DNA of 53,593 nucleotides. Source: Sphingomonadales bacterium UBA2683. Its GTDB lineage: Bacteria > Pseudomonadota > Alphaproteobacteria > Sphingomonadales > Sphingomonadaceae. Shown one piece after another: positions 33,731 through 42,216 of this stretch. Location: the NCBI GenBank assembly GCA_002354635.1, contig DELZ01000005.1, forward strand, positions 625,221 through 678,813. The letters are read 5' to 3'. The position numbers and the translations under genes were made by a program. Numbering within the stretch: position 1 is the stretch's first letter; every line of letters starts with the position of its first letter. A model generated the notes under the pieces. That model did no database searches and was not told the origin of the DNA. It saw nothing but the letters and a program-made list of their open reading frames with translations.

Positions 33731-34099
33731 GTGGCGAAAAGAGTATTGGTGGTCGAGGACAACGAGTTGAACCTCAAGCTGTTCTGCGATCTGCTGCGGG
33801 CCCATGGTTTTGTGGTGGAGCCGGTCAGCGATGGTCGGGAAGTGCTCGAAAAGGCGCGCAGCTTCGTGCCTAACCTGATCGTCATGGATATCCAGCTGCC
33901 CCATGTCAGCGGCCTGGAATTGATCGAGCAAATCAAGAAAGATGGCCAACTCAAGATCATTCCGATCATGGCCGTGACGGCTTATGCCGGCAAGGGTGAT
34001 GAGGACCGGATATTGAGTGCCGGGGCAGAGGCTTATGTTTCAAAGCCGATATCGGTCGCGAAATTCATCGAATCGGTACAGCAGGTGCTGCACCGCTAA
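33731..34099 (+). CDS. divK: DivK-type single-domain response regulator
   Basis: DivK is a receiver-only regulator that controls the DivJ/PleC/DivL phosphorelay and so CtrA activity at division. The 122-residue protein has the acidic pocket VEDN (Glu9-Asp10), the phosphorylation site Asp53 in LIVMDIQLPHVSG, Thr83 in AVTAYA, and Lys105 in YVSKPIS. There is no output domain. It starts with GTG at 33731. The DUF3572 neighbour and the sequence around Asp53 favour DivK over CheY-like proteins. Confidence 0.88.
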   Translation: MAKRVLVVEDNELNLKLFCDLLRAHGFVVEPVSDGREVLEKARSFVPNLIVMDIQLPHVSGLELIEQIKKDGQLKIIPIMAVTAYAGKGDEDRILSAGAEAYVSKPISVAKFIESVQQVLHR

Positions 34100-34117
34100 A
34101 GCCTGGCCAAAAGCTGT

Positions 34118-34285
<168 letters not shown>

Positions 34286-34425
34286 GGTGCATTCCTTAAG
34301 GCAGAAGCTGAAATAAAAACAGCGACGCAATCAGGCGCCGCATTCGTTCGCCGCGCTAATGGTGAAAACACCACCGGTTGTCAAGAAAAAGCCGCCATCA
34401 GATAGCGGGCATCATTTACGACTTC

Positions 34426-34433
34426 TTAACCAT
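34426..34433 (+). promoter_or_regulatory. Candidate CtrA half-site upstream of the 111-residue gene
   Basis: TTAACCAT occurs exactly, 37 bases before the start of the gene at 34471. Together with the site at 29935 it hints at CtrA control of small unknown genes in this window; a half-site alone is weak evidence. Confidence 0.28.
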
Positions 34434-34470
34434 GTTTTTGCATGATCGCATCTAGCGGGAGTCAATTGCC

Positions 34471-34806
34471 ATGAATCATGATCAGAATCCGTTTGTGCTG
34501 ACCGAAATGCGAGGCCTGCTCGACAATTTGCCGGCAGAGTTGGCCGGCCAGCATCCCCTCCAGTTTCTTATGCACCTCGATCATATTCGGCAGCGCGCAA
34601 CACAACATCGCCTGTCGGCTCTTCGCGATCTGATCTGTGTGCTGGAAAGCGTGCTTCAACCTGCCATGCAAGCAGGCGGCGGTACAACCATCGCCCGCAC
34701 CTATCTCGAAGCGATGCGAGCGGCGCTCGATTGCGAAGAAATCAATCCGGCCATGACCGAAGCGCTGATGGCCAATGCAGCACTCCGCCTCGGCGGACAG
34801 CCCTAG
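34471..34806 (+). CDS. Unknown 111-residue helical protein
   Basis: I do not recognise this protein. It is almost all helix-forming, starts MNHDQNPFVLTEMRGLLDNLPAEL, and contains HPLQFLMHLDHIRQRATQHRLSALRDLICVLESVLQ. It has one Cys near the middle (LICVLES) and a second in ALDCEEIN. No signal or membrane segment is seen. It lies 13 bases before the GDT1-like gene in the same direction and behind a TTAACCAT motif. A possible role in cell-cycle control rests only on that motif. Confidence 0.6.
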   Translation: MNHDQNPFVLTEMRGLLDNLPAELAGQHPLQFLMHLDHIRQRATQHRLSALRDLICVLESVLQPAMQAGGGTTIARTYLEAMRAALDCEEINPAMTEALMANAALRLGGQP

Positions 34807-34818
34807 CCGCCCCGCTTT

Positions 34819-35385
34819 GTGGACGCATTCCTAACTTCTTTTTTTGCTCTGGCGGTTGCAGAATTTGGCGACCGGCCGCAGATCCTGTGTGCCGCTCTGG
34901 CGATAAGATACGGCCGAATGTCTCCGGTCCTATGGGGTCTGGGACTCGCTACCCTGTGCAATTGCGTGATTTCTGCAGTCGCCGGTTCAGCAATCCATCG
35001 ATGGATCAGTGAAGACGCCCTGCAACTTTTCTATGCATTGTCCCTGATTTTTGCCGGCGTTGGCATGATGGCCTGGCGACGCCCGGTCGATCTGCTGGAA
35101 AAATGGCCGCTTGGCCCGTTCTGGACGTCGTTTCTTGGCCTTTTCGTCCTGCAATTCGGAGACAAGGGGCAGTTTATACTGATTGCGACCGCTGCGCGAA
35201 CCGGCATGGGATCGTTCGCGGCAGCTGGCGGATGGTTCGGAGTTATGATCGCCTGCCTTCCTGCCATCCTGTTCTACCGACAGTTGGCGGACCACGTTCC
35301 GATGGTCGCCGTGCGCTATACCGGTGGTGCTGGCTTCCTGTTGATCGGTGCTGTTCTGGCGCTCGGTGCCTGGGGGATTTTCTGA
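34819..35385 (+). CDS. GDT1/TMEM165-like membrane protein with altered motifs
   Basis: This 188-residue protein has about six hydrophobic segments in two halves, each opening with a GDT1-type motif. The first is VAEFGDRPQ (about 13-21) and the second LQFGDKGQF (about 109-117). The canonical UPF0016/GDT1 motif is E-x-G-D-(K/R)-(S/T). Here the last position is Pro or Gly, and the second motif begins with Gln instead of Glu. Family members carry Mn2+, Ca2+ or H+. The start is GTG at 34819. It follows the 111-residue gene by 12 bases. Confidence 0.75.
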   Translation: MDAFLTSFFALAVAEFGDRPQILCAALAIRYGRMSPVLWGLGLATLCNCVISAVAGSAIHRWISEDALQLFYALSLIFAGVGMMAWRRPVDLLEKWPLGPFWTSFLGLFVLQFGDKGQFILIATAARTGMGSFAAAGGWFGVMIACLPAILFYRQLADHVPMVAVRYTGGAGFLLIGAVLALGAWGIF

Positions 35386-35520
35386 TCCGCTGCTGCCGGG
35401 TTTGCAAGCTGTTCAATCGAAATTATCAATCTGAGAGAGCAATTCTTCCCGCTGTATTCGGCTGCCGATCATCTCTACTTTCCACCTATTGAATAGACAA
35501 ATCCCACAAGGAGAAAAACT

Positions 35521-35985
35521 GTGTCGACGGGTGACAATGCAAAAAAGGCTGTAGCCGAAGCCCTGAACGGAATTCTGGCGGACAGCTTTGCCCTTTATCT
35601 CAAGACCAAGAATTTTCACTGGCACGTATCCGGGCCCCATTTCCGCGATTATCATCTGATGTTCGATGAGCATGCGGCACAGATTCTCGGTACAACCGAC
35701 CTGATTGCCGAAAGGGTTCGCAAGAACGGCCATCGCACCTTAACGTCCATTGGCGATATCGCCAAACGGCAGTCTATCGCCGATAATGACGATCCCAAGG
35801 TCGCGGCGCCGGATATGCTCGAAGTAATGCGCGCGGACAATCTGAAGCTTCTGGAAAGGCTTCGTGAAGCGAAGGAACTGGCAGGAGAGGCCGGTGATAA
35901 TGCGACTGACGGCCTGCTGGACGACTGGACGGATCAGGCCGAAGAGCGCGCATGGTTCCTGCTGGAGATTGCAAAGAAAGAGTGA
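35521..35985 (+). CDS. dps: Dps-family DNA-starvation/ferritin-like protein
   Basis: This 154-residue protein stores iron and shields DNA from peroxide. The ferroxidase site follows FHWHVSGPHFRDYHLMFDEHAAQI (about 31-54), where the His, Asp and Glu ligands of Dps are kept. The C-terminal helix ends AWFLLEIAKKE. The start is a GTG at 35521 with AAGGAG just upstream. It seems to be a single gene with its own promoter. Confidence 0.95.
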   Translation: MSTGDNAKKAVAEALNGILADSFALYLKTKNFHWHVSGPHFRDYHLMFDEHAAQILGTTDLIAERVRKNGHRTLTSIGDIAKRQSIADNDDPKVAAPDMLEVMRADNLKLLERLREAKELAGEAGDNATDGLLDDWTDQAEERAWFLLEIAKKE

Positions 35986-36290
35986 GCATGTGTCAAGTAA
36001 TGTTGGGCAGGCTGGATCGCAGTTTGCAGGCGACTCAAGCTCCTGCTGCCAGTTTGCAATTGTAAACCGGTGGCAGGCGCTGTTTGTCTGAATCGGCCAA
36101 ATCCTGTTGCCGAATCGTCACAGTTGCAACCAATTTTTCGGCTCTTGTGAGGGATTTTGTCGCAGAAAACCGGAGTTTTTTACCCCTAATTCCTGTCTGG
36201 AAGAATTTTCGCTTTGATTCGAGCTCAAAAATCAAGCAGAGTAGCGGCTTGGGTCTATTCTGACTGGTTTTTACAGGGGTAAATACTTCC
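35986..36290. other. 305-base intergenic region before the autotransporter
   Basis: No gene is seen. Its first part shares no obvious feature. An inverted repeat (TTGATT at 36214-36219 and AATCAA at 36230-36235, 10-base spacer with GAGCTC inside) could be an operator. ACAGGGG lies 9-15 bases before the autotransporter start as a ribosome-binding site. Confidence 0.4.
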
Positions 36291-39200
36291 ATGAACAAAA
36301 ATTTCGGACATTCCAAGCGATCGGTACTTTTGCGGACGGCAGCAGCGGGGGCAATTGCGACGCTCGCTCTGGCAACGCCAGCTCAGGCGATTGTGCCCAA
36401 TGACAATTTCACGCCAACGGATATTATCGACAATGATGGCGGCGTGAACGGTGTCGGGATGTTTTTCCGCAATGATGGTTTTGTCTGCTCCGGTACCCTG
36501 ATCAACCCGCGGACAGTCCTGTTCGCCGCCCACTGCGTGAATGATCGTCCTGAAAGCGATTACGCCACCGATGGAACGATCCAGTCTGCCTTTTCTTTCA
36601 ATGTGAATGCATTGCCCGGTTTCCAGAACTGGATTAGCAACGGCTTCGCGTCCAACCCCGATCTGTTTGTCTACAATATCAGCCAGATCGCCTATAACCC
36701 TGATTCTGTGGCACGCCCCGAAGGTGCAGGTTTCCTTGAAGGCGATATCGCACTCGCCACGCTTTCTGATCCGGCGGCCAATATCCCGACCTGGGCCTTG
36801 CTGTTCTCCCCCCTTCCCGATCCAGGGGCGATTGATGATACAACGGGCACCGGCTATCATGTCAAAATAACGGGCTATGGCCGCTCGGGCAGCGGTACAA
36901 CGGGCGCGTCTCAGGGCATTGATTGGCGCCGCCGTGCTGCCGAAAATATGCTTGGGTCGCTGTCGTCACTCGACGATCGCAATCTTTTCCTCTTCGGAAC
37001 GACATTCGGCGACAACGGCACTGGCCCGGTAAATCCGCAGGTCCTGTACAATCTGGATTTTGACGATCCCAACAAGACCAATCCCTTTGACTTCAACCTT
37101 TACAAGGATGAGCCGCTGACGAAAGAGGCCACCACGGCCGGCGGCGATTCCGGCGGTCCTTTGATTCTGGATGCCGCAAACAACAGCCTGACGACCGAAG
37201 ACCTGCAAATTGGGGTCCTGTCCGGTGGCTCGCGGTTCTTTGGGCCCCAGGTGTTCAGTTCCTACGGCACACAGAGCTTTTATCAGCCACTGTTCCTGTT
37301 CGCCGACTATATTGCTGCGAGCAACCCCTATCGCTATGTCAGCGCCAAGGCCGGCGACGGCGCATGGGAGGATGCAACCCATTGGCAGACGGATCTCGAT
37401 CCCGCCTACCGGATCATTGATGCCAGCGGCAATGTCGTGAATGGCTTCCCCGGGACGCAGTCGGGCGGAATCACGCAAGACACCCCGAAATTCGGTGAAG
37501 TCTGCTTTGACCCTGAAGGCAACAATCCAGGCGATGGCTGCTTCGACTTTGCTTCGGGCACCGATACGCCGCCGTCGCGCCCTGCTCCGGCGCCAACACC
37601 GGCGCCAACATCGAGTATTGGTGAGGGACAGGTGCCCAATGCGACATCAGCTGCGGTTGCCGTTGATGCATCGGTTGAAGCTCAGTCGTCGGCTATTTCG
37701 ACCGAAGTGGCCGCTTCTGCAGCCCGCCCGTCTTTTGCCGGCAATGCCGCCATCCGCGGTGAAGGCATGATTGCCGAGAACGCAGCGATCAGCAGTGGCC
37801 TGACCCTGGTCGAGAATGTTGCGATCAATGGCGGCGCGACCATGGTCGATGACGTTGCCATTCGCGGCGGTGCGCAACCCGTTGGTAATATTGCGATCAA
37901 TGGCGGCGCAGCTCCTGTTGCTATCATAGCAGACGCCAATGGCGGTCCGGACGGCGTTGAAGAACAGCCTCAGGCGGAAGGCGATCCGTTCCCGGCACCA
38001 ACGCTGGCCAACGGTCTTGCAGGCGCCACCGGCTTTGTTCCTAACAATGTCGATGCCAATGTGGCAGGCGGAATCAAGGCGCGCTATTTTGATGTCACGC
38101 TGAACAAAGCTGGCACGACAACGCTCAGCAGCAACATAACCATCGATCGGCTGAATGTCGGCGGAACCGCCGGGTTGCTGATCAACTCGGGTTCAAGTCT
38201 TTCGGCTCTGATCGACGTCAACCAGACTGCAGGCCGGATCGCCGTAAACGGAACCTTGAATAGCGTCGGCGATTATTCGCTGTTTGGCGGCCTGCTCTCG
38301 GGCACGGGTACTGTCAACGCGCCGTTCCTGACCAGTATCATGGGTGGCATCGCGCCAGGCGCGGTAGGTACAATCGGTACGCTCACCGTGAATGGCAACG
38401 TTGTGCTGTCTTCCGGATCCACCTTCATGGTAGACGTCGGAGCGTCCGGCAATTCGGATCTGCTGGCGGTCAACGGCGTTGCCAATGTTGGCGGCAATGT
38501 TGCGGTCAGCAGCGTGGCAGGTTTCCAGACGGCCACGCCAAGCAACTATCGGATTCTGACTGCCACTGGCGGCGTTACCAGCCAGTTCAACAGCGTGTCC
38601 AATATGTCGGCCATTTTGCAGTCACAACTGATTTACAGCGCCAATGCGGTAGATTTGCGTGTGGCAGCTCAAAGCTATCAGAATGTAATCGATAGCAGCG
38701 ATCCGTTGCAGGTTAGCTTCGCGGGTCTGATGGACCGTAATCGCGGTAATGCTGCTGTTGCCGATCTGTTCTCGTTCCTGGATTTCACCGATGCGGCAAC
38801 GATCCAGGCCACTTTTAACAGCTGGGCTCCGACAACGGAATCAACGGTCCAGTCCTTGGCCCGCGGTTTTCTTGGCAATATTTCCAGTTTCTACCAGCGT
38901 CGGACAAGTCTGGCTGATCGGTCAACAAACGGCGGTACCGTTGCGGTTATCGGTCGCCCGGTTCAGCTCGCAGCGACATCGCTGGGCGGCTTTGGTGTAA
39001 GCGCTTCTCCGGCTGTACTCAGCGACGCGGCATTGAATGCCGGGGATAGCGAAGTCAGCTCGGGCAGCGTGAATGAAGATATGGCGGTCTATCTGGCCGG
39101 TGGCTTTGTCAACGGTGATGCCGCGACGATGACGCTGCGCAATCCTCCGTCCGGTTCCGGTGGTGATGATGAATTCGATGGCTTCTTCATCTCCGGCGGT

Positions 39201-39917
39201 CTGGAATATTATCTTGATGAATCGTCGTTCATCGGTCTCTCGGCCTATTATTCCGAGGTGGATGCCAATGTCATTCTGGGTAATTCTGCGCAGTCGAAAA
39301 CAATCATGGGGTCAGTCTACGGCCGGTCCAAGACTTTTGCAGACTTGGTTCTGGATGCCCGGCTGAGCATCGGTACCTATAATGCCAAGACCTTGCGGAC
39401 CGTTGGCTTGGGTGCACAGACGTTCAACCTTAGAACAGACGATGATAGTCTCGTTTACTCGAGCGAGGTCGGGCTTTCGAAGGAGCTGGATCTGCTGGGT
39501 GCGGTTGTCGCGCCAGGCATTCGAGGCCGCGCTGCAAAAATCAACTTCAGCAATGTGAACGAAACGGGTGGCGGGCCGGCACTGACAATCGTCCGTCCGG
39601 ACTACAACAGTGTTCAGGGTCTTGCCGGAGTGGAATTCCGGTCGAAACCTGGAAAAGCGCTGCAACTGCATGCTTCGATGAACTATGTGCATGAGTTCGT
39701 TGATAACCCCAATCGTTTCGGTGCGAACTTTGTCGGAGGCGCAGGTCTCCTCGCACCGTTTGCATTGGTCGAGCAAGATCGTAACTGGGGAGAAGTCGGC
39801 GTCGGCTTGCGCTACAACACCGGCAATATGTCCTTCGATCTGTCGGCGGATTCGACAGTGGGTCGGTCCGATGTGCAGAGTCAGGTCTATTCAGGCTCTG
39901 TCACCTTCCGGTTCTAG
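36291..39917 (+). CDS. Trypsin-like serine protease autotransporter
   Basis: This 1208-residue protein is a secreted or surface-bound type V autotransporter. The signal peptide ends near TPAQA (about 29-33). A trypsin-like (S1) domain covers about 35-345, with the catalytic triad visible as His81 (LFAAHCVND), Asp152 (GDIALATL) and Ser287 (GGDSGGP). A Pro/Ala linker (RPAPAPTPAPTSS) follows, then five 12-residue repeats at 485-544, then a Gly-rich passenger with a PL-type stretch (LLINSGSSLSALIDVNQTAGRIAVNG). The last 280 residues form the beta-barrel, ending VTFRF. It is alone and ends in a strong terminator. Confidence 0.94.
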   Translation: MNKNFGHSKRSVLLRTAAAGAIATLALATPAQAIVPNDNFTPTDIIDNDGGVNGVGMFFRNDGFVCSGTLINPRTVLFAAHCVNDRPESDYATDGTIQSAFSFNVNALPGFQNWISNGFASNPDLFVYNISQIAYNPDSVARPEGAGFLEGDIALATLSDPAANIPTWALLFSPLPDPGAIDDTTGTGYHVKITGYGRSGSGTTGASQGIDWRRRAAENMLGSLSSLDDRNLFLFGTTFGDNGTGPVNPQVLYNLDFDDPNKTNPFDFNLYKDEPLTKEATTAGGDSGGPLILDAANNSLTTEDLQIGVLSGGSRFFGPQVFSSYGTQSFYQPLFLFADYIAASNPYRYVSAKAGDGAWEDATHWQTDLDPAYRIIDASGNVVNGFPGTQSGGITQDTPKFGEVCFDPEGNNPGDGCFDFASGTDTPPSRPAPAPTPAPTSSIGEGQVPNATSAAVAVDASVEAQSSAISTEVAASAARPSFAGNAAIRGEGMIAENAAISSGLTLVENVAINGGATMVDDVAIRGGAQPVGNIAINGGAAPVAIIADANGGPDGVEEQPQAEGDPFPAPTLANGLAGATGFVPNNVDANVAGGIKARYFDVTLNKAGTTTLSSNITIDRLNVGGTAGLLINSGSSLSALIDVNQTAGRIAVNGTLNSVGDYSLFGGLLSGTGTVNAPFLTSIMGGIAPGAVGTIGTLTVNGNVVLSSGSTFMVDVGASGNSDLLAVNGVANVGGNVAVSSVAGFQTATPSNYRILTATGGVTSQFNSVSNMSAILQSQLIYSANAVDLRVAAQSYQNVIDSSDPLQVSFAGLMDRNRGNAAVADLFSFLDFTDAATIQATFNSWAPTTESTVQSLARGFLGNISSFYQRRTSLADRSTNGGTVAVIGRPVQLAATSLGGFGVSASPAVLSDAALNAGDSEVSSGSVNEDMAVYLAGGFVNGDAATMTLRNPPSGSGGDDEFDGFFISGGLEYYLDESSFIGLSAYYSEVDANVILGNSAQSKTIMGSVYGRSKTFADLVLDARLSIGTYNAKTLRTVGLGAQTFNLRTDDDSLVYSSEVGLSKELDLLGAVVAPGIRGRAAKINFSNVNETGGGPALTIVRPDYNSVQGLAGVEFRSKPGKALQLHASMNYVHEFVDNPNRFGANFVGGAGLLAPFALVEQDRNWGEVGVGLRYNTGNMSFDLSADSTVGRSDVQSQVYSGSVTFRF
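37743..37922 (+). repeat. Five tandem 36-base units coding 12-residue repeats
   Basis: Residues 485-544 of the autotransporter fall into five 12-residue units in perfect phase: NAAIRGEGMIAE, NAAISSGLTLVE, NVAINGGATMVD, DVAIRGGAQPVG, NIAINGGAAPVA. The consensus is N-(A/V/I)-A-I-x-G-G-x-x-x-V-x. DNA of the units has diverged more than the protein, so these are old repeats rather than recent slippage. Confidence 0.85.
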
Positions 39918-39938
39918 GAATAGCAGATACAATAAGAA

Positions 39939-39968
39939 GCCCGCCAAGAAATTGGCGGGCTTTTTTTT
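39939..39968 (+). terminator. Rho-independent terminator of the autotransporter gene
   Basis: GCCCGCCAA (39939-39947) pairs perfectly with TTGGCGGGC (39952-39960) around a GAAA loop, and a run of eight T follows. It lies 22 bases after the stop codon. Confidence 0.95.
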
Positions 39969-40035
39969 GTGCCTGAAACGCGGGCATGGGCTGCGCCACT
40001 TGCGAACCTGGCCTAATGCGATGACAGCGCGAATC

Positions 40036-40065
40036 AAAAAGGCGGACCAAAGCCCGCCTTTTTTT
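40036..40065 (-). terminator. Terminator of the cold-shock gene
   Basis: Read on the minus strand, GGCGG(GC) pairs with the later CCGCC around a short loop, and a T run follows. It lies just beyond the stop of the cold-shock gene, which ends at 40089. The flanking A and T runs let it work in both directions, so it may back up the autotransporter terminator. Confidence 0.8.
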
Positions 40066-40088
40066 AAAATTTAACCAGTCTGGAGCAG

Positions 40089-40760
40089 CTATTTTGCGAC
40101 CAGATTTACCGCCGCAGTCTTGCCACGCTGATCGACTTCCAGCTCAAACTCCAGCTTGTCTCCTTCTTCCAGCCCGCGCATACCTGCACGCTCTACGGCG
40201 GAAATATGGACAAATGCGTCAGGCTGGCCATCATCGCGCTGAATGAACCCAAACCCCTTGCTTCCGTTGAAGAATTTTACAGTGCCCGTGGCCTTCTCGC
40301 CCGTTAGCTCCCTGCGAGGAGCGCCGCCGGCGTGATCGTCACGTGAGCCTCCGCCACTGGCCGGTACCTCGATGAGGTCGCCCTCGATCTGAATGTCCGA
40401 AGCGGATACCTTGCCACCGCGGTCAACCAGTGAAAAGCGCAACGTCTGTCCTTCCGCGAGACCTTTCAGGCCTGCGCGCTCGACCTGACTGATATGGACG
40501 AAGACATCTTCGCCACCACCATCCTGCACGATGAAGCCAAAACCTTTTTGCGCGTTGAAAAATTTAACCGTCCCGGTGCTTTCGCCGACAACCTGGTCCG
40601 GCATGCCGCCGCCTCGTCTGGCGCCGCCCGAATCGCTGTCGGGTCGCGTATATCTTTCTACGGGGGGACCGTTATCACCTTGATATCCATCGAAGTTTTC
40701 GTCGCCGAAGCCGTCGCGTTTGTCCCGGCCTCTGCCTCGCCGGTTTCTATCAAAACCCAT
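40089..40760 (-). CDS. Cold-shock protein with two CSD domains and an RG-rich N-terminus
   Basis: This 223-residue protein binds RNA or single-stranded DNA. It has two cold-shock domains, at about 62-125 (STGTVKFFNAQKGFGFI, EDVFVHISQVERAG) and about 155-222 (ATGTVKFFNGSKGFGFIQ, DAFVHISAVERAG). Both RNP1 (KGFGFI) and RNP2 (VFVHIS) motifs are intact. The first 60 residues are Arg/Gly-rich and disordered (MGFDRNRRGRGRDKRDGFGDENF). Duplicated CSDs like these are common in alphaproteobacteria; the RG tail is less usual. It ends in a clear terminator. Confidence 0.93.
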   Translation of the reverse strand: MGFDRNRRGRGRDKRDGFGDENFDGYQGDNGPPVERYTRPDSDSGGARRGGGMPDQVVGESTGTVKFFNAQKGFGFIVQDGGGEDVFVHISQVERAGLKGLAEGQTLRFSLVDRGGKVSASDIQIEGDLIEVPASGGGSRDDHAGGAPRRELTGEKATGTVKFFNGSKGFGFIQRDDGQPDAFVHISAVERAGMRGLEEGDKLEFELEVDQRGKTAAVNLVAK

Positions 40761-40948
40761 TCTTAAATCGTCACTTTCAATTCGCCCTACCCAGTAACAG
40801 CAATGTCACAGCGGACGATTTCCGCGACATTGTTTCGCACGAATCCTATTATCGTGCGGGCCGATCATACAGAAAAACAGACGAATAAGCGAATGAATTC
40901 GGTGCCTGGTCGATCCCCCAGGTGATTCCGAGGGTCAAACCGCCCTGA

Positions 40949-41311
40949 TCAGAAAAGCCAGGTTTTCGGATCGGCAATGGGCTCGTGCTTTTGCGCCTTC
41001 AGCAATGCCAGCACCGAACGGACCAGAATCCAGACGGCAAGCGCGAGCAGAATGGGAATTCCGATCAACACAAATGAAAGGATGCCGCCGATGATCCCGA
41101 CCGCGAATCCGATGACGAATGTCATGATATGAAACTGCAGGTGGCTTTCTTCCCAGGTACCTGCGACTTCGTCTTTCCATACCAGCGCAAGAATGAAGCC
41201 CACCAGACCGGTTATGCCCACAACAAATCCGGCAATATAAAGGAGCGATACAATAGTGGCCTTGTTGAGATCGAAGCCGGGCGTTGCTGAATCAGGATTT
41301 TTCTCTGCCAT
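40949..41311 (-). CDS. DUF4870 membrane protein
   Basis: This 120-residue protein has three hydrophobic segments (TIVSLLYIAGFVVGITGLVGFILAL, the FVIGFAVGIIGGILSFV region, and IPILLALAVWILV) and a charged linker with WKDEVAGTWEESHLQFH, which matches DUF4870. The role is unknown. The ATG at 41309-41311 has AGGGGA ten bases upstream; an in-frame TTG three codons earlier is less likely. Confidence 0.8.
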   Translation of the reverse strand: MAEKNPDSATPGFDLNKATIVSLLYIAGFVVGITGLVGFILALVWKDEVAGTWEESHLQFHIMTFVIGFAVGIIGGILSFVLIGIPILLALAVWILVRSVLALLKAQKHEPIADPKTWLF

Positions 41312-41541
41312 GTTGTTCAATTCCCCTGTTGTGCGCTATTGCTGTGCGACGAGACGCTTAAACTAAACTTGCTGTTTGAAGCGGCCTGCGGCACATAGCA
41401 TATCCATTGACGTGCTGCTGTCAATTTTCGCAGCCGGATTTCTGGCCAAGGTTTCGAACCTGTAGCCAGGAAGGTATCACGCCGATACAGCGGTTGCGAA
41501 AATGAAGTTGGCCCACCGATAATATAGACAGGCAGATAGTA

Positions 41542-42159
41542 ATGGCAGTTTTTTTTCATGAGGAAGATATTCCGGCGGGTGTTTTGGCGGATGGAGCCGT
41601 AGCGGTCGACACCGAGACCATGGGGCTCCAGACTCCCCGGGATCGTCTGTGCCTGTTGCAGATATCAGACGGGGGAGACGACGAGCATCTTGTCCGATTC
41701 GGCCCGGAAAGTGACTATGCCGCTCCCAATCTCCGGTCGATATTGTCCGACCCGAACCGCCTCAAACTATACCATTTCGCACGTTTTGATCTTGCCGCCA
41801 TCGAACATTATATGGGTGTGATGGCCGAACCTGTTTTCTGCACGAAAATCGCTTCGCGGCTTATTCGTACTTACACGGACCGCCACGGACTGAAGGAATT
41901 GGTGCGCGAGCTTCTTGGTCAGGACATATCGAAGCAACAGCAATCCAGTGACTGGGGCAATCCGGAGCTGAGCGACGCGCAGCGGGAATATGCCGCATCG
42001 GATGTTCGCTTTTTGCACAGACTGAAGGATGAGCTGAAAATTCGGCTCGAACGGGAGGGCCGAACCGCTCTCGCACAGGCCTGTTTTGACTTTTTACCGG
42101 ACCGCGCCCGACTGGATCTCGCCGGCTGGCCAGAAACAGATATATTCGCGCATGCGTGA
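41542..42159 (+). CDS. rnd: Ribonuclease D (short form)
   Basis: This 205-residue 3'-5' exonuclease matures tRNA and other small RNAs. The DEDDy residues are visible: Asp and Glu in AVAVDTETMGL, Asp in FARFDLAAIEHYM, and Tyr and Asp in REYAASDVRFLHRL. The HRDC domains of E. coli RNase D are absent, which is normal for alphaproteobacterial versions. It lies 57 bases before lptC in the same direction. Confidence 0.9.
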   Translation: MAVFFHEEDIPAGVLADGAVAVDTETMGLQTPRDRLCLLQISDGGDDEHLVRFGPESDYAAPNLRSILSDPNRLKLYHFARFDLAAIEHYMGVMAEPVFCTKIASRLIRTYTDRHGLKELVRELLGQDISKQQQSSDWGNPELSDAQREYAASDVRFLHRLKDELKIRLEREGRTALAQACFDFLPDRARLDLAGWPETDIFAHA

Positions 42160-42216
42160 GCATAGGAATTTCTTGCCCTTTCATAGTGGCAATGACCGCG
42201 GGATCACAGACTAACC

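Noticed and set aside
37743..37922. CRISPR array at the repeats in the autotransporter
   Set aside because: The repeats are in frame, protein-level only, without spacers or cas genes.
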